This document shows positions 1 through 8,099 of a stretch of DNA of 55,455 nt, piece after piece. The stretch is from Planctomycetota bacterium (GTDB lineage: Bacteria; Planctomycetota; B15-G4). The DNA lies in contig JAJDEQ010000206.1 of assembly GCA_029259695.1 (NCBI GenBank), forward strand, positions 1 through 55,455. The letters are read 5' to 3'. Position 1 is the first letter of the stretch, and each line of letters opens with the position of its first letter. The notes under the pieces were generated by a model that did not search any database, was not told the origin of the DNA, and saw only the letters and a list, made by a program, of their open reading frames with translations. Both the position numbers and the translations under genes were made by a program.

Positions 1-823
1 CCCGCGACGCGTAGAGGAACAGTGCCGCATCCGCGCGCGGTTCGGCCGGCGGCGTCTCACCCTCCTGGACCACGACGACGTCGAAGCGGCCGTCCACCGC
101 CCCACCGGATGAATAGGTGAAGTCGACTCCGTAGCCGGCGAGGCGCGAGGCGGGCAGTTCCGCCGGGGCATCGTCCGCAGCGTCCCCATTCGACCCGTTG
201 CTACCGGCGGCGTGGTCGCCGGCCCCGGGCCCCTCACCGGCCCCGGCGAGGATCTCCTCGTCCACCGGGCCCGACGCGTCGGGCCCGGCGTCGGCGTAGT
301 GCGCGATCACTTCGGGTGCCCCGTCGAATGCGAAACCGATCCAGCCGATGTCCTGCACGTAGCCCCAGGGCCCGCCGGCCCCCGGCTCGCCGTCTACCGC
401 CGGTACGTCGACCGGCGCATCGCCCGGCGCATCGCCCGGTGCATCGCCCGGTGCATCGCCCGGTGTCATGCCCGGCGTCGTGCCCGGCGTCGTGCCCGGC
501 GCTGACACGGCCGACGTTGTCATGCCCGCAGCCAGGCCGGCCGCGCGCAGCACGCCGACCATGTACCCGGCAGCCATGGCGCCACCCCACGACCCGGTCT
601 CGCGCCCACCCAGGTGATCGTGAGCCAGGTACTCGACGTGCAGGCGCAGGTCCTCCGCGGTGATCGCGGTCGACGACCGCCGGCCGGCGAACTCCGCCTG
701 GAACGCCTGCGTCTCGCGGGAGCGGGACAACAGCAGGGCATCGAAGGGAGCCTGGGCGGCCGCCGCCTGCGCCAGGGCAAGCTCGGCGACCAGCGCCGCC
801 ACGATGCCGACTCTCGAGAACAT
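1..823 (-). CDS. M28-family metallopeptidase, N-terminal part (runs off the left edge)
   Basis: An open frame on the minus strand starts at ATG 823 and is still open at base 1, so only about 274 N-terminal residues are present. It begins with a signal-peptide-like segment (MFSRVGIVAALVAELALAQA). Near residues 53-97 comes a stretch of the type 'ITAEDLRLHVEYLAHD' followed by 'LGGRETGSWGG', which resembles the N-terminal region of secreted M28 aminopeptidases, where cleaved leaders precede 'LxSDELEGRxxGxxG'. The zinc ligands would lie beyond the window, so catalysis cannot be checked. Residues around 108-138 are a low-complexity PGTT/PGDA tetrapeptide run encoded by 12-bp DNA repeats. The gene lies 90 bp after the LonB-like gene on the same strand and may be cotranscribed. 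The family call rests on the short N-terminal pattern only. Confidence 0.6.
   Translation of the reverse strand, partial: MFSRVGIVAALVAELALAQAAAAQAPFDALLLSRSRETQAFQAEFAGRRSSTAITAEDLRLHVEYLAHDHLGGRETGSWGGAMAAGYMVGVLRAAGLAAGMTTSAVSAPGTTPGTTPGMTPGDAPGDAPGDAPGDAPVDVPAVDGEPGAGGPWGYVQDIGWIGFAFDGAPEVIAHYADAGPDASGPVDEEILAGAGEGPGAGDHAAGSNGSNGDAADDAPAELPASRLAGYGVDFTYSSGGAVDGRFDVVVVQEGETPPAEPRADAALFLYASR
407..500. repeat. 12-bp tandem repeat inside the M28-like gene
   Basis: Units of the form CGGYGCATCGCC and variants repeat in register seven or eight times. They keep the reading frame and encode a PGDA/PGTT/PGMT tetrapeptide linker. Slippage here would lengthen or shorten a flexible segment without frameshift. 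Confidence 0.75.
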
Positions 824-913
824 GCTGGGTCTCAGGGGAACGGGGAAGGAAGGCGGCGCGGGGCGCCGGCAGTCGCTCGCGACCTGCGGTACTCCGCGGG
901 ATCGACTCGGGAT

Positions 914-3352
914 CTACTCGGCGGCAGCCTCGACGTCGGGGGCGGGCAGCAGCGCCGGGCCGCGGATGGCGTGGCGCCAGAACGAGTGGGCGCGCTCGAC
1001 GGCCAGCGCCAACAGGGTGCCGTCCGGGTAGTCGCCGCCGTCGCTCATCGTCCCCGCACGCCGACCGGTGAACAACTCGAGCGCTTGCTGGATCGTGGCC
1101 ACGGGATACACGGCGAAGCGGCCCGCGGCGCAGGCCTCGACCACGTCCTTGCGCAGCATCAGGTCCCCGGCGTTGCTGTGCGGGATGATCACGCCCTGGC
1201 TCCCGCTGAGTCCCCCACCCAGGCACGCGTCGAAGTAGCCCTCGATCTTCTCGTTCACGGCGCCGATGGGCAGGATGTTGCCCACCTGGTCGATCGCGCC
1301 GGTCATGGCCAGGTCCTGGCGCAGCGCGACGTCGGTGAGCGCGCTGAGCAGGCAACACATCTCGGCGCCCGAGGCCGAGTCGCCGTCGATGCCGCCGTAG
1401 CTCTGCTCGAAGGCGATCGACGCACTGAACGCGAGCGGGTGGTCGGTGCGCAGCAGGTAGCGCAGCAGCCCGCCCAGGATGTAGAAGCCCTTGGTGTGGA
1501 TCGCGCCGCTGAGCGCCGCCTCGCGCTCGATGTTGATCGTGCCCGCCGTCCCCGGCCCGATGGTGGCCGTGATGCGCGCCGGGAAGCCGTAGCTGAGCGG
1601 ACCGGCGCTGGCCACGGCCAGGCCGTTGACCTGCCCGACCGCCGTGCCGCGCGTGGCGATGCGGATCGTGCCCGCGTCGATCAACTCCCGGAAGCGTCGC
1701 GCGGGCAGGTCGCCGCGGCGCTTGTTGCGACGCACGGCGTTGATCACGTGCTCGCCGGTCACGGACGTGCTCACGTCCTTGCGCGCCAGGTACGCGGCCT
1801 CCCGGGCCACGTCGGCCAGCCGGCCGAAGCGCGTGGTGACCTTGGCCGGCTGGGCGGCGATGCGCGCTCCGTGTTCGAGCAGTTCGGCCACGGCGGTGCG
1901 ATCGAAGGGCGGCAGGTTCTCGTCCCGGGCGAAGCGGGACAGCACGCCGGCATAGGTGCGCACGGCCGCGTCGTCGCGATCGATGACCGACTCGAAGTCG
2001 GCCAACACCTTGAACAGGTTGGGGAAGTCGGGGTCGAGGTCGTCCAGGGCGGCGTAGATGCCGGCGTCGCCCAGCAGGATCACCTTGACCTTGATCGGGA
2101 TCGGCTCGGGCTTGAGCGTCAGCCGCGCCCAGGGGCCCTCGAACTCCGGCTGCACGATGTCGAGCTGGCCCGCGCGCAGCGTACGGATCAGCGTGCGCCA
2201 GGCCCCGGCGTCGGCGATCACGTCGCGCGCCTCCATGATCAGGTAGCCGCCGTCGGCCGCCAGCAGCGAACCGCTGCGCACGCTCATGTGGCTGATCTCG
2301 GGGTTCTCGTCGGGACCGATGTCCACGTCGACGTTGCCCGCCAGCGTCTGCATGGTGGGGACGTTCTCGACGATGATCGGGCAACCCTCGTCGTCACCGT
2401 GACCGCAGATCACGTTCACGCGGTAGCGACGCGTGAAGGTCGCCACCGAGTCCTGCTCCTGGGGCAGGCGCTGCACCGCGTCCTCGGTCACGGCGTCCAG
2501 GAAGCGCTGCACCGACGCATCGGTGAACTGGTGCCGGATGTCGGCGGTGGCCTGGCGCATGAGCAGCCGCACTTCCTCATCGTAGAGCGTGCGGATCTTG
2601 TCGGTGTAGCCCGCACGCACCGCGCGGATCGACTCGCCCACCTTCTCCAGCCGCTCGGCGAAGGGCGGGATGCGATCGCGGATGGCCTTGGCCTCCTCGG
2701 CCGTCATGCTGCCCTTGGCCTGCAACTCGTCGAGCGCTTCGGGCGCCACCGGTTGGTCGTCCACCAACGGCACGATCGCCGGCTGGGCCACCTGCCCCAC
2801 CATGATCGTGACCAGCGCCAGTCCCGACTGGCGCAGCTCCTCGTCGAACGGCTTGCCGATGCCCTCGATCTCCTTCGAGGCCATGTGCTCCAGCGTCTTG
2901 CGGCTGTTCTGCACCGACTCCGACTGCAGCGCGTCCCCGAGGTCGTCGCGCACGAACTCGATCAGGCGGTTCATGCTGCGCTTCAACACCGCGCCCTGGC
3001 TGCGCGGCAGGGTGATCAGTCGCGGCCGATCGAGCTGCTCGAAGTTGTGCACGTAGCAGCGATCCGCGGCCAGCGGACAGGCCGGCAGGATCTCCTCCAG
3101 CAGGTTCTTGACCAACGTCAGGCGGCCCGTACCGGCCAGGCCGCGCACGAAGATGTTCTGGCCCGGCGCATCGATCTCCAGGCCGAAACGCAGCGCTTCC
3201 ACCGCGTCCTGCTGGCCGGCGATGCCGGTGTAGGGGTCGACTTCGGCGGTCGAATCGAAGGACAAGGAGGCCGGGTCGCAGCGCCAGCGCAGGGCTTCGG
3301 GACTCAGCGCGGGCACGCCGATCTCGGCGTTCGGTTCGGAAGCAGCGGTCAT
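914..3352 (-). CDS. LonB-like ATP-dependent protease (S16 family with AAA module)
   Basis: The 812-residue product matches the LonB-like group of AAA+ proteases (COG1067 type), which lack the Lon N-domain. A P-loop-like segment GLAGTGR lies at residues 71-77, with Arg where a classical Walker A has Lys; Arg here is, as I recall, frequent in this subfamily. The C-terminal third carries the S16 protease domain with the catalytic dyad visible: Ser in DGDSASGAE and Lys in GAVNEKIEG, about 43 residues apart. Both are intact, so proteolysis is expected. It probably degrades damaged or regulatory proteins in the cytoplasm. The start at 3352 gives a plausible N-terminus (MTAASEPNAE), and an in-frame alternative is not evident. 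It is followed by the M28-like gene after 90 bp and preceded by hflX on the same strand. Confidence 0.9.
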   Translation of the reverse strand: MTAASEPNAEIGVPALSPEALRWRCDPASLSFDSTAEVDPYTGIAGQQDAVEALRFGLEIDAPGQNIFVRGLAGTGRLTLVKNLLEEILPACPLAADRCYVHNFEQLDRPRLITLPRSQGAVLKRSMNRLIEFVRDDLGDALQSESVQNSRKTLEHMASKEIEGIGKPFDEELRQSGLALVTIMVGQVAQPAIVPLVDDQPVAPEALDELQAKGSMTAEEAKAIRDRIPPFAERLEKVGESIRAVRAGYTDKIRTLYDEEVRLLMRQATADIRHQFTDASVQRFLDAVTEDAVQRLPQEQDSVATFTRRYRVNVICGHGDDEGCPIIVENVPTMQTLAGNVDVDIGPDENPEISHMSVRSGSLLAADGGYLIMEARDVIADAGAWRTLIRTLRAGQLDIVQPEFEGPWARLTLKPEPIPIKVKVILLGDAGIYAALDDLDPDFPNLFKVLADFESVIDRDDAAVRTYAGVLSRFARDENLPPFDRTAVAELLEHGARIAAQPAKVTTRFGRLADVAREAAYLARKDVSTSVTGEHVINAVRRNKRRGDLPARRFRELIDAGTIRIATRGTAVGQVNGLAVASAGPLSYGFPARITATIGPGTAGTINIEREAALSGAIHTKGFYILGGLLRYLLRTDHPLAFSASIAFEQSYGGIDGDSASGAEMCCLLSALTDVALRQDLAMTGAIDQVGNILPIGAVNEKIEGYFDACLGGGLSGSQGVIIPHSNAGDLMLRKDVVEACAAGRFAVYPVATIQQALELFTGRRAGTMSDGGDYPDGTLLALAVERAHSFWRHAIRGPALLPAPDVEAAAE

Positions 3353-3494
3353 GCGCTCATGATCTCCATCGCGGGGTCCGGCGTGAAGGCTCGGCGCGGA
3401 ACGGTCCGGGCAAGGGCACCGCGTCGTGGGCCGCCGGGTCGTCCTCGCCCGCCGCCATCAGTCGTGGGCCGCCGGACCGCTCACGCCCCGGCCA

Positions 3495-4784
3495 TCACTT
3501 GCGCTCGAGCGCCAGGCCCTCGCCCTCGGCCCAGGCACGCAGCCGGCCGGTCTGGCGCGCCTCGACTTCCAGCAACAGTTCGATCACGTCTTCGCGCACC
3601 GTCGAGTCCACCACCTCGGCCAGTTCGCGCACCTGGGCCAGGGCCCGGCCGGCCGTGACCGGCACGCACACCCTGTAGCTGCGCTGGTAGCCGGCGAAGT
3701 GGGCACGCACGCGCTCGGCCAGCACGTCCAGCCCCACGCCGGTGCGCGCGGAGACCGCCACCGCGCCTTGGTAGCCGTTGAGCAACGCCTGCAGGTCCAT
3801 CGAGTCGACCACCGCGTCGACCTTGTTCACGATCAGGATCGTCGGCACCTCGCCCGCGCCGATCGAGTCCATCACACTGCGCACGGTGTCGATGTGCGCG
3901 CCGGCTTCGGGATCGCTGCCGTCGACCACGTGCAGGATCAAGTCGGCCTCGATGACCTCCTCCAACGTGGCGTGGAACGACGCCACCAGGTGGTGCGGCA
4001 GGTCGCGGATGAAGCCCACCGTGTCGGACAGCAGCACTTCGCCGCCCTCGGGCAGGGGCCAGCGCCGCGTGCGCGTGTCGAGCGTCGCGAAGAGCCGGTC
4101 GGCGGCGTAGGTCTCGGCACCCGTGAGCACGTTGAACAGAGTCGTCTTGCCGGTGTTGGTGTAGCCGGCGAGCGCCACCTTGCGGGCGTCCTTACGACCG
4201 TCGAGGGTGAGCTGCTTGCGACGTTCGAAGACGTGCAGGCGCTGTTGCAGGTCGCGGATGCGGCGATTCACGATGCGGCGGTCCGTCTCGAGCTGCTTCT
4301 CGCCCGGGCCGCGCGTGCCCACACCGCCACCGGAGTAACGGTCGAGGTGCGACCACTGCCCGCGCAGCCGCGGCAGCGCGTACTTGAGCTGGGCCAGTTC
4401 CACCTGGAGCTTGGCCTGCGCCGTGCGCGCACGCAGGGCGAAGATGTCCATGATCAACTCGGAGCGGTCGATCACGCGGACACCGAGCAGCTTGGTCAGG
4501 TTGCGCGCCTGGGCCGGGCTCAGGTCGACGTCGGCGATGGCCAGGTTGGCGTGCTGCGACTTGATCACCAGCTTCAGCTCGCTGACCTTGCCCGAGCCGA
4601 GATAGGTGGCGGCAACCGGCCGTTGCAGCCGTTGCACCATGCGATCGACCACCACGACGTCGACCGCTTCGGCCAGCCCGGCCAGCTCATCCAGCGGGTC
4701 GCCGTGCAGGACCCGTCCGTTCACGCTTCCGAAGAGCACCGCCTTCTCGACCGGTGCGACGTTCTCGATCAGCGGGCGACTCAT
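3495..4784 (-). CDS. hflX: GTPase HflX
   Basis: This 429-residue protein has the full HflX layout. An N-terminal HflX domain contains 'ATYLGSGKVSELK' (about residues 59-71). A linker reads 'GVGTRGPGEKQLETDRR' (about 154-170). The G domain has G1 GYTNTGKTT at 207-215, G3 DTVGF at 254-258 and G4 NKVD near 322. HflX binds the large ribosomal subunit and splits or rescues stalled ribosomes, for example after heat stress. The length matches the family. ATG 4784 gives the expected start, although no good Shine-Dalgarno sequence precedes it. The gene lies 70 bp after nadB and 142 bp before the LonB-like gene, all on the minus strand, so a loose operon is likely. The 142-bp gap contains a 14-bp direct repeat (about 3424-3437 and 3465-3478) of unknown meaning. 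Confidence 0.95.
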   Translation of the reverse strand: MSRPLIENVAPVEKAVLFGSVNGRVLHGDPLDELAGLAEAVDVVVVDRMVQRLQRPVAATYLGSGKVSELKLVIKSQHANLAIADVDLSPAQARNLTKLLGVRVIDRSELIMDIFALRARTAQAKLQVELAQLKYALPRLRGQWSHLDRYSGGGVGTRGPGEKQLETDRRIVNRRIRDLQQRLHVFERRKQLTLDGRKDARKVALAGYTNTGKTTLFNVLTGAETYAADRLFATLDTRTRRWPLPEGGEVLLSDTVGFIRDLPHHLVASFHATLEEVIEADLILHVVDGSDPEAGAHIDTVRSVMDSIGAGEVPTILIVNKVDAVVDSMDLQALLNGYQGAVAVSARTGVGLDVLAERVRAHFAGYQRSYRVCVPVTAGRALAQVRELAEVVDSTVREDVIELLLEVEARQTGRLRAWAEGEGLALERK

Positions 4785-4854
4785 GCGCGGGAGGGGTGTT
4801 TCCGGGAGGCTGCGGGTTCGGGGACGGGGGGACGGCGGGGCGAGCAGAGCCTGC

Positions 4855-6438
4855 TCACGTCACCGGTTCCGGACGCACGAAGGCCATGTCCTTCTTCCAG
4901 TTCTGATCGTCGATCTCGGGGAAGTCGTGCCGGTAGTGCGTGCCGCGACTCTCCTCCCGCGCCTGGGCGCCGCGGGCGATGAGCGAGCCCACCAGCACCT
5001 TGTTGGCCAGCACCCAGCCGCGCACGTCGCCGAACACCCGGCGCGACAGCAGGCCGTTCCACTGCTCGAGCCGGTGCACGGCCCGCTCGAGTCCGACCCC
5101 GTCGCGCTCGATGCCCACCCGGCGCCACATGATCGAGCGCAGGGCGTTGTCCATGTCCGCCACGTCGAGGAAGCTCGCGTCGTAGGGGCGCTTGGCGGAC
5201 GGTCCGAAGGCCGCGCTCATGCTCACCGGCCGGGCCTCCACCGCAGCCGCCACGCCCGCGCGCTCACCCAGCACCGCGCCCTCGAGCAGCGAGTTGCTGG
5301 CGATGCGGTTGGCCCCGTGGAAGCCCGTCGAGGCCGTCTCGCCCGCCGCGTAGAGCCCCTCGACACCCGTGCGCCCCGCCGAGTCGGTGGCGACGCCGCC
5401 GACCATGTAGTGCACGGCCGGGTGCACCGGGATCAGGTCGTGCGCCATGTCGATACCGAACTCCGCGCACGAGCGGTTGATCACCGGCCAACGCTTGCGG
5501 ATGCGCTCGGCGTCGATGTGGCGCATGTCGAGGTAGACGTTGGTGTCGCGCGTCTTGCCCATCTGCTGCACGATCGCCCGGGAGACCACGTCGCGCGGCG
5601 CGAGTTCCGCGTCGGGATGGTAGTCGGGCATGAAACGGTAGCCGCTGCGATCGACCAGCTGGCCGCCCTCGCCGCGCGCCGTCTCGCTGACCAGGAAGCG
5701 CGCCATGCCCGCCACGTACAGCACCGTCGGGTGGAACTGCACGAACTCCATGCCGCGGATCTGCGCCCCGGCGCGGTAGGCCATGGCCACACCGTCGGCG
5801 GTGGCGTCGGGCGGATTGGACGTCTCGCGATAGAGCTGCCCCACCCCGCCCGTGCACAGGATCGTCGCCCCGGCCCAGACGCAGAAGAAGCCCTGCTGCG
5901 GTGACCAGGCAATCACGCCGCGGACGGCCTGCTCGTCCGTGATCAGGTCCAGGACGAAGGTGTTCTCCAGCACCGAAAGCTTCTCGAGCGACGCCGCCCG
6001 GGCGATCAGGAAGCGCTGGATCTCGGCGCCGGTCTGGTCGCCGTTGGCGTGGATCACGCGCGGCGCGCTGTGGCCGCCCTCCATCGCCAGCAGCAGCTCG
6101 TCGTCCTGGCTGTCGAAGCGCGCGCCCCAGCTCAACCAGCGCTCGAGCAACGTGGGTGCCGCGCCCACGACCTCGCTGGTCAGGCCCGGGTGACCGAGGC
6201 CCGCGGCCACCTGCACCGTGTCCCGCACGTGCGCTTCGGTCGTGTCCTCATCGTGGACCGCCACGGCCATGCCGCCCTGGGCCCAGTTGGTGGCCGTGTC
6301 ACGCCGCGAGCCCTTGAGCAGGGCCAGCGTGGTCACCCGCTCGCCGGCACCGATGGCGGCCGACAACCCGGCCACCCCGCCGCCGACCACGAGCACGTCC
6401 ACCTGCCGTCGGGGCAGGCGCAGCGGGTTCAGGGGCAT
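4855..6438 (-). CDS. nadB: L-aspartate oxidase NadB
   Basis: The product (527 residues from ATG 6438) is an FAD-dependent L-aspartate oxidase, which makes iminoaspartate for de novo NAD synthesis. Visible features are the dinucleotide-binding motif VLVVGGGVAGLSAA near residues 14-27, the family signature HxxGxxxxATADGVAMAYRAG-type segment in the middle, and the substrate/active-site region ESRGTHYRHDFPE near the C-terminus (compare SRGxHYxxDxP). The frame stays open upstream to a GTG at 6549, which would add 37 Arg/Pro-rich residues unlike the family. I therefore prefer ATG 6438, although neither start has a good ribosome binding site. nadA and nadC are not in the window. The gene is divergent from the small peptide gene and lexA, and its promoter should lie in the AT-rich region 6540-6640. 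Confidence 0.93.
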   Translation of the reverse strand: MPLNPLRLPRRQVDVLVVGGGVAGLSAAIGAGERVTTLALLKGSRRDTATNWAQGGMAVAVHDEDTTEAHVRDTVQVAAGLGHPGLTSEVVGAAPTLLERWLSWGARFDSQDDELLLAMEGGHSAPRVIHANGDQTGAEIQRFLIARAASLEKLSVLENTFVLDLITDEQAVRGVIAWSPQQGFFCVWAGATILCTGGVGQLYRETSNPPDATADGVAMAYRAGAQIRGMEFVQFHPTVLYVAGMARFLVSETARGEGGQLVDRSGYRFMPDYHPDAELAPRDVVSRAIVQQMGKTRDTNVYLDMRHIDAERIRKRWPVINRSCAEFGIDMAHDLIPVHPAVHYMVGGVATDSAGRTGVEGLYAAGETASTGFHGANRIASNSLLEGAVLGERAGVAAAVEARPVSMSAAFGPSAKRPYDASFLDVADMDNALRSIMWRRVGIERDGVGLERAVHRLEQWNGLLSRRVFGDVRGWVLANKVLVGSLIARGAQAREESRGTHYRHDFPEIDDQNWKKDMAFVRPEPVT

Positions 6439-6573
6439 CAGGAAGCGCGGGCACGGGACCCCCTCCCTGGCCTCCTGCGGAAGCTCGGCTACCACGGGCG
6501 CCTCACGCCACGATCCTCGGAAAGGCCGCTCGAGCCCAGTTCTCGCCACTCCCTGACAAAACCTGAAAATGAA

Positions 6574-6634
6574 CCTAACAAAGCCCTGAATCCTCCCCCG
6601 CGTTCAGCCGATGTTAGGGTAACGGCGGCCTAAC
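6574..6634. promoter_or_regulatory. Candidate operator with three CCTAAC/GTTAGG hexamers in a divergent promoter region
   Basis: The nadB/lexA intergenic region is clearly AT-richer than its surroundings between about 6550 and 6620. It holds CCTAAC at 6574-6579, GTTAGG at 6613-6618 and CCTAAC at 6629-6634. The last two form a perfect inverted repeat with a 10-nt spacer. The arrangement suits a dimeric regulator acting on nadB, on the small peptide/lexA transcript, or on both. LexA autoregulation is one possibility, but I do not recognise the motif as a known LexA box. Confidence 0.4.
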
Positions 6635-6695
6635 CCGCCAGCTTCCCGCCGGCCGCAGTTGCGACCCCGGGTGCCCCTAGAGAAGGAGCATCACC

Positions 6696-6776
6696 ATGAT
6701 ACGCGAGATCCTCGCCAAAGAGAGCCTGACCGTCGCCACCATGCTCATGATGCTCCTGGCCTTCCTCTATATCTGA
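6696..6776 (+). CDS. 26-residue small membrane protein upstream of lexA
   Basis: A short frame, too short for standard gene callers, begins at ATG 6696. It is preceded by AGAAGGAG at 6681-6688, one of the best Shine-Dalgarno matches in the window, with seven bases of spacing. It encodes MIREILAKESLTVATMLMML followed by LAFLYI and a stop: a charged N-terminus and one hydrophobic segment (about residues 11-26) that could cross or lie in the membrane. No family is recognised. It sits 164 bp before lexA in the same direction and downstream of an AT-rich promoter region. It may be cotranscribed with lexA and could be an SOS-associated small membrane peptide; that role is inference. Confidence 0.6.
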   Translation: MIREILAKESLTVATMLMMLLAFLYI

Positions 6777-6940
6777 GGTCCTCGGGGCCAGGCGGCTTGC
6801 CGCCCGGCTGCTGGTGAGTCGGTCCTCCCGATTCCCGCCGCCCGCCGTCATCGGCGAACCGAAGCCCCGACACCCGCCGCTTGTTCGCCCTCCCAACGTC
6901 CCCTTGTCCAGATCCCCTCGCTCAGATCGGAAGACACGCG

Positions 6941-7588
6941 ATGTTCCTGACCGAGAAGCAACTCGCGGTACTCAACTTCATCCGCGACTTCATTCGCGAC
7001 AAGGGGATCTCTCCCACGCTCGACGAGATGTCGCAGTACTTCGGCGTCTCCAAGATCACGATCTACGAGCACGTCAACGCCCTCGAGAAGAAGGGCGCGC
7101 TGACCAAGACACCGAACATGGCGCGGTCGATCACGTTGGTGGACACGGGATCGGCCGCTGGGTCTGCTGTCCCTGGGGCCGCGGGCGCTGATGGCGGCGT
7201 CCGTGGCCTCACCATTCGCGGTCGCATCGCTGCCGGCGCAGCGATCGAGGCCGTCGAAGACCGCGAGACCTTCGAGTTCGATGCGATCGCCCCGACCAAC
7301 GAGGAGTACTACATGCTCCGGGTCGAAGGGCGCTCGATGATCAACGACCACATCTGCCCCGGCGATCTCGTCATCGTGCAGCCGTCCGATTCGGCTGAAG
7401 ACAACGACATCGTCGTGGCCATGTTGCCCGACGAAGAGACGGGGAGCCGCAAGGCGACCCTCAAGCGGTTCTTCCGCGAGTCGGGCCACATCCGCCTCCA
7501 ACCTGCCAACGACGAGATGGATCCCATCCTCGTCACGGACGTCGAAATCCAGGGGAAGGTGGTCGGCGTGGTACGCCCTCGGGTGTAG
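6941..7588 (+). CDS. lexA: SOS repressor LexA
   Basis: From ATG 6941 (GGAAG seven bases upstream) the product is 215 residues. The N-terminal winged-helix domain begins MFLTEKQLAVLNFIRDFI and contains 'GISPTLDEMSQYFGVSKITI', typical of LexA. An Ala/Gly-rich linker follows (about 69-83). The self-cleavage region GRIAAGAAIEAVED supplies an Ala-Gly scissile bond. The S24 latent protease domain has Ser132 in EGRSM and Lys175 in TLKR as the catalytic pair. The frame is open upstream to 6881, but those residues do not resemble LexA. It should repress DNA-damage genes and cleave itself when RecA filaments form. Its targets in the window are unknown, and a rho-independent terminator lies 228 bp downstream. 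Confidence 0.95.
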   Translation: MFLTEKQLAVLNFIRDFIRDKGISPTLDEMSQYFGVSKITIYEHVNALEKKGALTKTPNMARSITLVDTGSAAGSAVPGAAGADGGVRGLTIRGRIAAGAAIEAVEDRETFEFDAIAPTNEEYYMLRVEGRSMINDHICPGDLVIVQPSDSAEDNDIVVAMLPDEETGSRKATLKRFFRESGHIRLQPANDEMDPILVTDVEIQGKVVGVVRPRV

Positions 7589-7723
7589 CCCACGCGGCGC
7601 GCCGCTCGCGCGCTTCGGACGTTCCCGTCGCACGACACGTCAGCGCCCAGAAGGGCCAAGCGTGCTGCGACCGTCGCGTCGACGACCTCCTGCCTCGTCA
7701 TCTCCACTTCACTCCCACCGCCA

Positions 7724-7739
7724 ACGGTCTTCGGACCGT
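7724..7739 (+). other. UUCG-capped hairpin downstream of lexA
   Basis: ACGGTC and GACCGT enclose TTCG, giving a six-base-pair stem with the very stable cUUCGg tetraloop. It lies in the 3' untranslated stretch 7589-7815, where I see no convincing gene. It may protect the lexA mRNA end or belong to a small structured RNA ending at the terminator that follows. Confidence 0.5.
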
Positions 7740-7815
7740 CTCCAACGAGGCCTGCCAACGCGCCAACACCCTCTCTGATGAACACCAAGGGCCTTCTTCC
7801 CTGGATGACTTGAAG

Positions 7816-7843
7816 CACCCCGCTCTGCGGGGTGTCTTCTTTT
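7816..7843 (+). terminator. Rho-independent terminator after lexA
   Basis: CACCCCGC (7816-7823), loop TCT and GCGGGGTG (7827-7834) form a perfect eight-base-pair stem. TCTTCTTTT follows on the plus strand. The orientation fits termination of the lexA transcript. It is the only classical intrinsic terminator I see; other intergenic hairpins in the window lack a T-tract. Confidence 0.85.
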
Positions 7844-7892
7844 GGTGACTGCTTCCGGGGCTCGGCAAGGCCCTGCCCCGCGCGCGGCGCGT

Positions 7893-8072
7893 TAGCCCGG
7901 ATTTCTCACCAGCTCCTGCTGCGGACACGTCTGGCGCTGGAGGGCTGCGTCGATCGACGCTTTCGGTGCTCGACGGGGTGTCACCCCGCCTCCGCGCCGA
8001 AAGCGACGATGTTTCCTTGCCCTCCAGCACCAGTCGCGCCCTCGCGACGAAGCTGGTGACAAGTCCGGGCTA
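7893..8072. repeat. 180-bp palindromic repeat element (MITE-like)
   Basis: The ends are inverted repeats of 22 bp (7893-7914 and 8051-8072) matching at 20 positions, beginning TAGCCCGGA and ending TCCGGGCTA. Inside are three nested stems. 7931-7945 pairs with 8019-8033 (14 of 15). 7955-7966 pairs with 7997-8008 (11 of 12). 7974-7980 pairs with 7982-7988 around a single T. The whole element can fold into one long hairpin. A short relative at 50159-50207 shares 31 of 34 bases with the right end. No open frame is apparent inside, so it is either a non-autonomous mobile element or a structured RNA family. It ends 27 bp before the M50 protease start. Confidence 0.8.
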
Positions 8073-8099
8073 GACTGGGGCCGGAGGGGAGGACGAAGA

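Noticed and set aside
614..3658. A 1014-codon plus-strand frame over the LonB-like gene
   Set aside because: Antisense shadow caused by high GC at third positions; the minus strand carries the intact Ser-Lys protease motifs.
6438..6549. An N-terminal extension of NadB from GTG 6549
   Set aside because: It would add 37 Arg/Pro-rich residues not typical of the family, and the ribosome binding site would abut the start codon.
7640..7843. A plus-strand reading frame ending in LKHPALRGVFFW across the terminator
   Set aside because: No start with ribosome binding site is seen, and the frame runs through a perfect intrinsic terminator.
8050..8075. String AGTCCGGGCT resembling the conserved start region of RNase P RNA
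   Set aside because: It is part of the terminal inverted repeat of the palindromic element, and the other conserved RNase P segments are absent.
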